Shown: positions 1 through 6,438 of the stretch, piece by piece
How the letters are laid out: the number at the start of each line of letters is the position of its first letter
Position numbering within the stretch: position 1 is the first letter of the stretch
NCBI GenBank assembly: GCA_900770075.1
Contig: CAAGIZ010000133.1
Location: forward strand, 1-9,452
Direction: 5' to 3'
DNA length: 9,452 bases
DNA from: Spirochaetia bacterium
GTDB lineage: Bacteria > Spirochaetota > Spirochaetia > Treponematales > Treponemataceae
The notes under the pieces: generated by a model
Databases searched by the model: none
Seen by the model: the letters and a program-made list of their open reading frames with translations, nothing else
Told to the model about the DNA's origin: nothing
Position numbers and translations under genes: made by a program

Positions 1-1661
1 CAGACTTTGCGTCCGATGTTTGAAGTACGGAACGGATTTAAGTCCAGTTTGAAAACCTGCTTTGCCATAGGCGTACAAAGTCCGTAGCCCATGCGAAGCC
101 CTGCAAGACCGTAGAGTTTTGAGAAAGTCCGGCAGAATACTACGTTGTTGTATGCGTTGAGAAGGTATTTTGCATCGTAAGTAAGGGTAGAAAATCCCAG
201 ATAGGCCTCGTCTACGATTACAAGTGAAGAAGGATTTTCCTTTATGATTTTTTCCAGATCTGCCCGGCTTATAACCGCTCCTGTAGGGTTGTGGGGAGTC
301 GTTATTACGATGATTCTCGGCTTTGTCTTTTTTGCGGTCTGGAGAAGTCCTTTCGTGTCGAATTCGTAGGAGTCTGTTCCCGGTACCACGTTGTAGTAGG
401 CTGCCTTTGCATGGCGAAGCTCACAGACAGACTTATAATAGTTCCATGCTGGGGCAGAAATCAAGACAGTGTCGTCTTTGTTGAGGACGATGGTCATAAT
501 GGTTTTTATTACGTCGGAAGAACCTGAATGGATAAAGATGGAATCTGTAGAAAGTTCCGTAAATTTTGAAATTTCTACTGCCAGATCGTCTTCCCTTGTC
601 AGGTCGTAGAGGTAAAGGTCTTCCATGGTTGCATTCTGCAGGGTTTTGAGACACTCAGGGCTCGGACCGAAGAGGTTTTCGTTTACGTGCATGCGGCCTT
701 TAAGCTGTTCTGTTGCAACGACGGAGTACTGTTTTATGTCGGAATAGTTTGAAAGGTAGCTGATTCTTTGGGTTGAATTTATCAGTTCGTCTTCCTGAAA
801 AAACTGGTCGATGAAGTCCTTGAAGTTAGGGTAGAACTGAAGGATATCCTCTGTGGTGTCGAATTCCTTACATTCAGCATCATCATAGCGTTTTATCTTC
901 ATGAGAAGTTCAGTAATGTGCTTTATCTGGAAGTCGTCCCAGAGCATGTATTTCATTTCCGGGTCGTAGTATTCCTTTACCATCAAATCTACGAATTTTT
1001 TAGAGAAACTCTTTGAAAAGAAAGCCTCTCCAATGGTGTACCAGGATTTTTCACCGCCTTTTTTTACTTCCGTCATGTAGCCCCGGTCATCCAGAGACTT
1101 TACGCAGTATTCGTTGCAGAACTCATCGGAATAAAGGCAGGCATAATAGGAATCGTATACATAGTCCCGGAATACGTTGTGGGCAAACCAGTTGTCCGAG
1201 CAGCATACATAGGAAGACTTAATGTAGTCCTTTGCGGCATAGAGGGAAGACATGTTGTTTTTTTCTTCCCATTCGGTGTTGTCGATTACAATCAGTTCAG
1301 GGTATTTTTTTGCCATTTCGTAATAGCGTTCCTTGAGGTAACCGACTACAAGAACAATTTCCTTTATGCCGGCATCGTGGAGCTGCTTTATCTGACGTTC
1401 AACCATGGTGTCGCCCTTTATTTCAAAAAGACCTTTTGGAAGGTAGTTTGAGAGAGGCATGCAGCGTCTGGAACGACCGGCAGCCATGATTATGGCGTTG
1501 TCTACTTTATATGGAGAAAGTGCTTCCATGCCTTCGTCCGTAACTTTTCCGTTTTTTACCCAGCCTGCTTTTTCACATGCAAGAACCGTATCCTTGTTGA
1601 AGGCAGCCGTATCTTCCTTGCGGCGGGTTGCCATGAGATAGTCAAATTCAACTTCAGTCAT
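1..1661 (-). CDS. LicC-like nucleotidyltransferase fused to class I/II PLP-dependent aminotransferase (3' end cut by window edge)
   Basis: The 553 residues visible hold two enzymes. Residues about 1-50 resemble the degenerate helix-turn-helix lead of some LicC-type proteins. Residues about 55-290 are a nucleotidyltransferase: the glycine/arginine loop IIMAAGRSRRCMPL with the PK pair at 75-76, NNMSSLYAA, metal-binding S155-D156-N157-W158, and MLWDDFQIKHI near the domain end. This pattern is that of CTP:phosphocholine or CTP:aminoethylphosphonate cytidylyltransferases. From about residue 315 comes a HisC-like PLP domain with PHNPTG (N458), DEAY (D484) and the Schiff-base lysine K515 in TFSKLYGLAGLRMGYG. 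About 60-70 C-terminal residues are probably missing. The ATG at 1659-1661 is preceded by an AGGGGA ribosome site. By inference it makes an amino-phosphate or amino-phosphonate by transamination or decarboxylation and activates it with CTP. Substrate is not readable from sequence. A fused PntC-AEP transaminase is known from Treponema denticola, but I cannot confirm orthology. Confidence -1.
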   Translation of the reverse strand, partial: MTEVEFDYLMATRRKEDTAAFNKDTVLACEKAGWVKNGKVTDEGMEALSPYKVDNAIIMAAGRSRRCMPLSNYLPKGLFEIKGDTMVERQIKQLHDAGIKEIVLVVGYLKERYYEMAKKYPELIVIDNTEWEEKNNMSSLYAAKDYIKSSYVCCSDNWFAHNVFRDYVYDSYYACLYSDEFCNEYCVKSLDDRGYMTEVKKGGEKSWYTIGEAFFSKSFSKKFVDLMVKEYYDPEMKYMLWDDFQIKHITELLMKIKRYDDAECKEFDTTEDILQFYPNFKDFIDQFFQEDELINSTQRISYLSNYSDIKQYSVVATEQLKGRMHVNENLFGPSPECLKTLQNATMEDLYLYDLTREDDLAVEISKFTELSTDSIFIHSGSSDVIKTIMTIVLNKDDTVLISAPAWNYYKSVCELRHAKAAYYNVVPGTDSYEFDTKGLLQTAKKTKPRIIVITTPHNPTGAVISRADLEKIIKENPSSLVIVDEAYLGFSTLTYDAKYLLNAYNNVVFCRTFSKLYGLAGLRMGYGLCTPMAKQVFKLDLNPFRTSNIGRKV

Positions 1662-1677
1662 TTAAAATTCCCCTATA

Positions 1678-1697
1678 AAAGTTTGCGCACAAACTTT
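1678..1697 (-). repeat. 20-base perfect hairpin in the leader, next to the ribosome binding site
   Basis: Arms AAAGTTTG (1678-1685) and CAAACTTT (1690-1697) are exact reverse complements around a 4-base loop. The hairpin lies 3 bases upstream of the AGGGGA ribosome site (1669-1674) and 16 bases upstream of the ATG. It could modulate translation, be a protein-binding palindrome, or be one copy of a dispersed palindrome. Only one copy is in this window, so these cannot be told apart. It is not an intrinsic terminator: it is AT-rich and no U-run follows it. Confidence -1.
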
Positions 1698-1762
1698 CTG
1701 AACTGATTTTCGGAATCCTCGAAAAACCCGGCATTGCCGTTTTTTTTAAGGTTCCCATCCGT

Positions 1763-1778
1763 AACTTTTATTATACCA
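1763..1778 (-). promoter_or_regulatory. Extended -10 promoter of the nucleotidyltransferase/aminotransferase gene
   Basis: On the minus strand the sequence TGGTATAAT (1778 to 1770) is a perfect extended -10 (TGnTATAAT). There is no good -35: the hexamer 17 bases upstream is only a T run. Transcription would start near 1763, giving a leader of about 100 bases that contains the hairpin at 1678-1697. The gene can therefore be expressed apart from the upstream YidC-sulfatase gene, although read-through is not excluded because no convincing terminator is seen between them. Confidence -1.
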
Positions 1779-1829
1779 TAAAGTGCCCTGCAAAAAAAAG
1801 GTTTTTGGAAAATAAAGCATCAGGCACCT

Positions 1830-4607
1830 CTATCTTTTCAACTGACCCCAGTTTTCTTCCCTATAGATGTCGTCTTTTACCGTAAACCATTCACGGTCTT
1901 TTACGGTAAAGGCTTTTTCTTTTCTGATTCTGGTGCTCTGGGCAGGAGCGGTGTTCAGTATTGTGTAGTCGTTTTTGTTTTCGACCTTTAGCGGCTTGCC
2001 TGTAAACGGATGCAGGGCATCATCGATTAAATCCTTTACGGCAAGGTAAGGAGTATCGGCGTTGGTCATAAAGGTCATGTCGTCCCTGATTTCTCCGCGG
2101 GCATTAAAATCCTTTACCAGAAGGGAAGCCACAAAATTATCCGGGTTTACCTTAAGATTTTTCGGTTTCGGCAGGTCGGATTTTGCTCCCTTGCTGCTAG
2201 AGCCGTGGTCAGAAACTATGATGATTCTGGTGTTGTCGTAAACTCCGTTTTCTTTCATATAGTCAAAAAACTCTGAAAGCCTGTTGAAGATTCCGCAGCT
2301 TGTGGAAAATGCATCTTCGTCTTTAAGCGGGCTGTTTCCCCTGTCCGTAATGTCCTTGGATTTTCTGAAGTCGTATTCCGGTGCCTGAAGAGCCGTAGGT
2401 TCATGGGTTGCCTCGTTGTCTAAAAGTATGAGGGAACCTTTTCCGCTGTCGATTTTTGTAAGTTCCGGAAGATAATCGATTACAGCATAGTTGTCCACAA
2501 AGCGGGCAGAGTTGTCCCACTTGTTGTAGGAAAGCCAGTACTTCCTGTGGTATACCCCCCCCCTCACCACTGGAGGAACCATCTTAAAGAAGCTGAACCA
2601 GATGAAATTCCTGAAAATCATGGAGCTGATGTAAGGCTCTTTTTCCATTTCGTGTCTGGCATACCAGTAGTTGGTGTAGGTTCCCAGAACCCGGTTGTGC
2701 TGAATTTCTTCGTGACCGGCATATTTTACGGTGTAGGGATTTTCCTCCGGGTTTGAAAAACTTTCCAGGCGGATTCCGTGTCTTTCCAGATCCGGGTTTT
2801 TCAGGTACATGTTGCTTTCTGGCTGCTCCAGATAGTTTTCGTAAGGAAGGTTTGCAACCTGGGCACGGTAGCCGCTGGCGGTAAAAATAAGCGGCAGGGT
2901 GAGCATGGCTTCGTTGTGCTTGTCCTGAAGTGTCTTTTCCGGCTCTTCTTCTGCCCGCCTGTTCATCCTGTAGGGAGTGTAGTCGTATCCGCCGAAAAGT
3001 CCTGGAGTGCCGATCATCGTGAGTTTTCCCATGGAAACGGTGTTGGGATAGTTTACGAAGCCGTCAAATTTCTGCCTGAGTTCCGGCAGTTCTTCAAAGA
3101 TGTACGGCAGGTAGGGGTTAAAGAGCCTGTCCTGCATGAGAACCAGAACGTTTTTTTCAGTCTTGGAAAGATAGAAAATCGGGTCAAGTTCGCTGTTGTA
3201 CGACGGAACGGCAAGGTTTTTGTAAGCTTTCTGAATGGAATTTACGTTTCTTATGGAAACTGCTCCCAGAGAAAGAACCAGGATGGCGGTAAGGGAACGG
3301 ACGATTTTCGGAAATTTCCCGGCCATAAATAAAAGTGCTGCAAAAACTGCACAGAGAACAGCCAGATTGAGGGCGATTTGCGGAACCGGCGGAGTAAAAA
3401 CCTGAGGCTGCATGAACTCAAGCCAGGGTTCTACAGGCCCGTAGTGTCCGCCGAAAGCAAAGGTGTTTGTCACGGCAAGAAAAGCCCCTGCCGTAAAAAG
3501 CACGGACAGGGCCTTTTTTATGCGCAGGCCGAAAAGTGCATAGAAACAGACCGGCCACAGGACAAAAAATCCCAGAGCCTGAAAGAACGCCGTATTCAGG
3601 AAAACAAAAGGGGAAGAATAACTGTCTACGTAGCAGTAGTTGTTCGGCTCGCTTTCCATAATTATGGAAGGAATTGCAAGTCCCGAAAGAAGGGCAAGGG
3701 CAGCTGCAGAAAGCACGAAGAGGGAACAGCGGAGGACACTGTTTTTTTCGAGGATTTTAAATGAACGGTCGGTCAGTTCTGCCAGTTTTTTTACGGCAAA
3801 AGGAAGGAGGGGCAGGACAGCACCGAGGACAAAAATAACCTTTTTAAAGCCCGCCTTTGAAGAACGCAGTACCGTAAAAGGCGAAAGAAGGCAGAAAGCG
3901 GCAAAGATGCACAAGATGTTGAAGAGAACTCTTTTCGGATTTTTAAGTTTATAAAAAATGTTTTTTACCAAAGATAGGATGTTGTTCATAGTCCAGTAGA
4001 CTACTAGCCCTGCCGGAGAATTGTAGAGCACTACAAGAAAAATCGCTGCAAAGGCATAAATCTGGATTTTTTCCTGCAGGGGATGACCTTTGGAATAGAT
4101 AAAGCCGGAACAGCAGTTTATGAGGGTCATGGCAACCGGAAGGACGTTTATGGCAAAATTGCCGATGTGGAAGGAGGCATCCGGGGCACCGAAGTCCTTT
4201 ATGAACAGAAAGGAAACTCCTCTGAGAGTACCTAAATCCGAAAGAAAGTGATAGGCTGCAAGAAAGAAAGGCACCTGAATTAAAAGGCTGAAACTTGAAC
4301 GCAAAGCCATTATGGGGCTGTAATGATTCTGACGGTAAAAGGCATTCAAAATCATGTACTGCTCGTCGCCTTTAAAAAACTTTTTTATCCTTGCAACTCC
4401 CGGCTTAAGCCTGAGCTGTGTTTCCCTCTCCTTTTCCTGCCAGCCTTCTGCAACCATGTACAGTGGCAGGGTGCACAGGGTGACCACAAAACTGAGCCCT
4501 ATTACGGCAACACCCGGATTGCCCGTTGCTTCAAAGATAAACTGGTAAAAAAATTCAAGAAGGGTGTTCAGGGGAACTATAATCATATTGTAAAGTGCTG
4601 AAAACAT
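1830..4607 (-). CDS. YidC/Oxa1-like membrane domain fused to a sulfatase / phosphoethanolamine-transferase-like domain
   Basis: This 925-residue polytopic inner-membrane protein has three parts. Residues 1-225 follow the YidC/Oxa1 pattern: a hydrophobic segment ending TLPLY (46-50), a charged cytosolic stretch (58-95), SPIMALRSSFSLLIQVPFF (97-115) and NSPAGLVVYWTMNNILSLVK (196-215). The arginine normally five residues before the TM1 proline is Thr43 here, so ordinary insertase activity is doubtful. Residues 226-450 add about six or seven more membrane segments. Residues 486-925 belong to the alkaline phosphatase superfamily: metal ligand D493 in NVLVLMQD, a likely nucleophile region NTVSMGKLTMIGTPGLFGG (522-540; T530 or S525), THEPT (H735), and SDHG (D800, H801). 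LtaS and EptA relatives use this fold to move phosphoglycerol or phosphoethanolamine outside the membrane. The ATG at 4605-4607 has an AAAGGA site only 2 bases upstream; Met8 is an alternative start without one. Target and donor are unknown. Confidence -1.
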   Translation of the reverse strand: MFSALYNMIIVPLNTLLEFFYQFIFEATGNPGVAVIGLSFVVTLCTLPLYMVAEGWQEKERETQLRLKPGVARIKKFFKGDEQYMILNAFYRQNHYSPIMALRSSFSLLIQVPFFLAAYHFLSDLGTLRGVSFLFIKDFGAPDASFHIGNFAINVLPVAMTLINCCSGFIYSKGHPLQEKIQIYAFAAIFLVVLYNSPAGLVVYWTMNNILSLVKNIFYKLKNPKRVLFNILCIFAAFCLLSPFTVLRSSKAGFKKVIFVLGAVLPLLPFAVKKLAELTDRSFKILEKNSVLRCSLFVLSAAALALLSGLAIPSIIMESEPNNYCYVDSYSSPFVFLNTAFFQALGFFVLWPVCFYALFGLRIKKALSVLFTAGAFLAVTNTFAFGGHYGPVEPWLEFMQPQVFTPPVPQIALNLAVLCAVFAALLFMAGKFPKIVRSLTAILVLSLGAVSIRNVNSIQKAYKNLAVPSYNSELDPIFYLSKTEKNVLVLMQDRLFNPYLPYIFEELPELRQKFDGFVNYPNTVSMGKLTMIGTPGLFGGYDYTPYRMNRRAEEEPEKTLQDKHNEAMLTLPLIFTASGYRAQVANLPYENYLEQPESNMYLKNPDLERHGIRLESFSNPEENPYTVKYAGHEEIQHNRVLGTYTNYWYARHEMEKEPYISSMIFRNFIWFSFFKMVPPVVRGGVYHRKYWLSYNKWDNSARFVDNYAVIDYLPELTKIDSGKGSLILLDNEATHEPTALQAPEYDFRKSKDITDRGNSPLKDEDAFSTSCGIFNRLSEFFDYMKENGVYDNTRIIIVSDHGSSSKGAKSDLPKPKNLKVNPDNFVASLLVKDFNARGEIRDDMTFMTNADTPYLAVKDLIDDALHPFTGKPLKVENKNDYTILNTAPAQSTRIRKEKAFTVKDREWFTVKDDIYREENWGQLKR
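2555..2563 (-). repeat. Nine-base poly-G tract inside the YidC-sulfatase gene
   Basis: Nine consecutive C on the plus strand are nine G in the coding strand, spanning codons R682-G683-G684-V685. It is the only G/C run of this length in the window. With nine G the frame is intact. Reading the neighbouring frames, loss of one G gives a stop after 24 further codons, and gain of one G gives a stop after about 51. Either product would lack D800 and H801 of the catalytic site. Poly-G tracts of this kind underlie phase variation in Treponema pallidum. Variation here is inferred, not shown. Confidence -1.
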
Positions 4608-4612
4608 AGTCC

Positions 4613-4645
4613 TTTCAGTTTACTGAAAAAGTTTTTGACTTGCAA
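4613..4645 (-). promoter_or_regulatory. Putative promoter with overlapping palindrome ahead of the YidC-sulfatase gene
   Basis: On the minus strand TTGCAA (4645-4640) and TAAACT (4622-4617) are separated by 17 bases; each matches four of six consensus positions. A palindrome TTTCAGT-TT-ACTGAAA (4613-4628) covers the -10 and touches the AAAGGA ribosome site (4610-4615). If this promoter is used, the leader is only a few bases and the palindrome would be an operator-like site. If transcription starts further upstream, the palindrome could sequester the ribosome site in the RNA. Confidence -1.
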
Positions 4646-4700
4646 TTGCGCTGTTTTTTTTCAGAAGGCATCCCGATTGATTTTTTTATTTTTGGGCAGC

Positions 4701-4824
4701 ACATCCTCCGTCTAGCCGTTCTTGCGCAGTTCCGGCGTCGGGGCGCCTTCATTCAAAAAGGGCGCAGGGCTGACCGCCCCGTGCCCTTTTTGAACGGCTT
4801 TGCCGCTGCTCCAGCTCGGGCTGG
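4701..4824 (-). repeat. Hairpin-rich extragenic element, copy 1
   Basis: Read on the minus strand, the copy has, in order: hairpin CCAGC-loop-GCTGG (4824-4811), a small hairpin CGGC-AAA-GCCG (4805-4795), a long hairpin TTCAAAAAGGGC / GCCCTTTTTGAA (4794-4752), then TGAAGGCG, a GGCG/CGCC mini-stem, GCCGGAAC, AAGAACGG and GGATGT. The same order and tail are present on the plus strand at 6461-6548. It sits between the divergent YidC-sulfatase gene and the 77-residue gene. Short reading frames across it look spurious. It may be a dispersed repeat, the remnant of one, or a structured RNA. Confidence -1.
4752..4794. terminator. Strong symmetrical hairpin, terminator-like in both directions
   Basis: Twelve-base arms TTCAAAAAGGGC (4752-4763) and GCCCTTTTTGAA (4783-4794) pair perfectly. 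An inner stem GGGC / GCCC (4767-4770 with 4776-4779) closes a 5-base loop. GC-rich stem plus T tract on either strand is the form of a bidirectional intrinsic terminator. The location is odd, since the flanking genes diverge and neither needs a terminator here. It is also the third hairpin of the extragenic element, which may be its main identity. Confidence -1.
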
Positions 4825-4850
4825 GTGTGGCTTTTAAACGGTGCTTGCCT

Positions 4851-4862
4851 TATAATAAAGCC
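4851..4862 (+). promoter_or_regulatory. Consensus -10 giving a leaderless transcript for the 77-residue gene
   Basis: A perfect TATAAT (4851-4856) ends 6 bases before the ATG at 4863, so transcription should begin at or within a base or two of the start codon. No Shine-Dalgarno sequence lies between them. The -35 position (4828-4833, TGGCTT) is poor, so an activator or alternative recognition may be needed. Confidence -1.
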
Positions 4863-5096
4863 ATGACACAGACTTTGGATTTTGACGACTGGACAGGCTA
4901 CGACGAGTGGCTCATTCAAAACTACGACAACTACGGAATAACCCTGGTGGAAGAAACGGGGGGAAAAATTCACGTGGAGTTTATGGATAAGTCAGAATGG
5001 AACGAGTTTTCCAAAAAACTGGAAGAGGCGGAAGAAGCCACAGAAACTGCCCCGAAAATGCCGGAGGAGCAACCTGCTTCTAAAGCCCTGCCATAA
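4863..5096 (+). CDS. Small acidic protein of unknown function, 77 residues
   Basis: I do not recognise a family. The first 50 residues look like a compact folded domain rich in aromatic and acidic residues: FDDWTGYDEWLIQNYDNYG (7-25), then a hydrophobic/charged strand-like stretch ITLVEETGGKIHVEF (26-40). Residues 51-77 form a Lys/Glu helix followed by a Glu/Ala/Pro tail, probably disordered. There is no signal peptide or membrane segment, so a cytosolic location is likely. A TTG at 4800 would extend the frame by 21 residues, but ATG 4863 is preferred because a TATAAT sits just upstream and the extension runs into the extragenic element. The 3' end overlaps the convergent ATP-grasp gene by 17 bases. 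Composition and codon use look like a real gene, but function is open. Confidence -1.
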   Translation: MTQTLDFDDWTGYDEWLIQNYDNYGITLVEETGGKIHVEFMDKSEWNEFSKKLEEAEEATETAPKMPEEQPASKALP

Positions 5097-6438
5097 GGTT
5101 AGCGGCTGCGTCAAAAAAAGCCTTTTCCGTCTTTTCCGGCAGCACTTCTGCCAGAGTTTCTGCTTCTTTTTGCAGCTGTTCTTTTGTATCTGCTGCTATT
5201 ACGGCCTCGCAGTAGCCTTTTTCCCGCTCCTGCCGTGCAGCCAGGTTTTCAATCTGGTAAAGCCTTTTTATGCAGGGAGTTTTTGAAAGTCTTGCAAATT
5301 CTTCATCCGTCAAAAGCGGAAATTTTATATTGAGCACAAAATTTGTTTTTTGAGCCTGTCCTTCCCGGTCTTTTTTTTCAATGCCGGCGGTTTTTAAAAG
5401 CCTTTCAAATAGGCTCTTGCCTTCCATGACGGAGCAGGTTTCCGTCATTCCAGAAAGTCTGGGGTTTATCTCGATTACAAACCATTTTTCTCCGTCAAAG
5501 ACTAAATCTATCTGGGCAAGTCCTTCAAATTCCAAGGCGCGGGCAATCTTTTCAAGGGTGTCTTTCAGCTGCTCAAGTTGGCAGCCCCCTGCTGTTACGG
5601 GGCCTGTCTTTACGCTCTGCTTAGGGGAGGTTATTCCCCAGCGGTTTACGCTGAAGGCAAGGGGCGGAAGAATCCGGATTTCCCTTTTGCCGTTTTTTTT
5701 GGGCGAAGCTTCTATTTCTACCCCGAACTGTCCGCCTTTTATGAATTCTTCTATTATCCTGTCCGAGGTAAACTTTTTTGAGCGCAGCCAGTCCTGCACC
5801 TGACCGAAGTTTTCCAGAACGTCCATTCCGTAGCTGCTTAAGCCTGTGGTGTCCTTTATGACCACGGGAAAACGGAGGTCTTTTATTTCGGAAAGCAGGG
5901 CGGTTTTGTAGACGTTGCTTTTTATGGTTTTTCTGTTTCCTGCATTTATGAACAGGGCATGGTTTACGTAAAGGGCTTTCGGCGTGTTTACCCCCAGCTG
6001 TAAAAGCATCTGGTGGGTGTGCCACTTGTCAAAGCAGATAAGGGCGGTCTGCAGGCTGTGACAGACTGTCCTTATGCCTTTTTTCCGCAAAAACTGTGCG
6101 ACCAGTGCGTCTTTTGCCGTAAGCCAGTCGAAGGGGGCTGTAAAGAAGGTAGCCGCAATTGCAACGTCGGGGTTAAGGGAAGAAAGAAAATCTGCCGTCT
6201 CTTCTTCCCTGTCGGTTTTTATTATTTCGTAGCGGATTTCCGGGGCTTTTTCAAAGTTTTCCGTGCCGTTTAAATCCAGAAAAAACATTCCCGGAAACTG
6301 GGTTGCTGCGGTAAAGCGGTGTTCCGGAAAGTTTTTGGCAAGCATTTCCAGTTCCTGTTTTGCCGTCGGGAAGCGTTTTGTTACGGTGGTTTTCGGGTCG
6401 AAATAAACTGAAGAAGTTGAATAAAAGAGAACGTGCAT
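5080..6438 (-). CDS. ATP-grasp ligase of unknown substrate
   Basis: The 452-residue protein has an N-terminal pre-ATP-grasp domain (about 1-135), then an ATP-grasp fold. Visible motifs are DKWHTHQMLLQLGVNTPKA (137-155, the usual entry helix), FPVVIKDTTGLSSYGM (190-205, with ATP-binding K195), IIEEFIKGGQFGVEIEA (228-244), GLAQIDLVFDG (306-316) and the magnesium-binding FVIEINPRLSGMTE (320-333; E323, N325, R327). These residues suit an active ligase that makes an acyl-phosphate and joins it to an amine or thiol, as in carbamoyl-phosphate synthase, PylC or D-Ala ligases. Residues 365-452 form a C-terminal domain of unclear role. No signal peptide or membrane segment is seen, so it is cytosolic. 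The ATG at 6436-6438 is chosen because TATAAT lies 7 bases upstream and no ribosome site exists. Two A8 runs lie in the coding strand (at 5371-5378 and about 5693-5700). The substrate cannot be inferred from its neighbours. Confidence -1.
   Translation of the reverse strand: MHVLFYSTSSVYFDPKTTVTKRFPTAKQELEMLAKNFPEHRFTAATQFPGMFFLDLNGTENFEKAPEIRYEIIKTDREEETADFLSSLNPDVAIAATFFTAPFDWLTAKDALVAQFLRKKGIRTVCHSLQTALICFDKWHTHQMLLQLGVNTPKALYVNHALFINAGNRKTIKSNVYKTALLSEIKDLRFPVVIKDTTGLSSYGMDVLENFGQVQDWLRSKKFTSDRIIEEFIKGGQFGVEIEASPKKNGKREIRILPPLAFSVNRWGITSPKQSVKTGPVTAGGCQLEQLKDTLEKIARALEFEGLAQIDLVFDGEKWFVIEINPRLSGMTETCSVMEGKSLFERLLKTAGIEKKDREGQAQKTNFVLNIKFPLLTDEEFARLSKTPCIKRLYQIENLAARQEREKGYCEAVIAADTKEQLQKEAETLAEVLPEKTEKAFFDAAANLMAGL

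Noticed and set aside
1728..1747. Plus-strand hairpin CGGC-ATT-GCCG followed by eight T
   Set aside because: The stem is only 4 bases and no plus-strand gene precedes it; it lies in the leader of the minus-strand gene.
1783..1827. Possible terminator for the YidC-sulfatase gene (GTGCCTG paired with CAGGGCAC)
   Set aside because: The stem has a bulge and a loop of about 30 bases, no U-run follows, and the downstream arm runs into the extended -10 of the next gene.
2778..3332. Open frame of 184 codons on the plus strand inside the YidC-sulfatase gene
   Set aside because: It is antisense to a well-supported coding region with recognisable motifs, has no ribosome site and resembles no protein.
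4800..4862. TTG start that would give the small protein 98 residues
   Set aside because: The extension lies partly in the extragenic element and would have to be transcribed from beyond the evident TATAAT at 4851.
4640..4973. Short frames on both strands across the 4608-4862 intergenic region
   Set aside because: They run through the hairpin-rich element, have no ribosome sites, and their composition follows the repeat.
4863..6438. Graspetide-like system: ATP-grasp ligase next to a small acidic peptide
   Set aside because: The genes converge, so they are not an operon. The small protein looks folded and lacks a recognisable TTxxxxEE-type core, and the ligase is longer than the usual graspetide enzymes.
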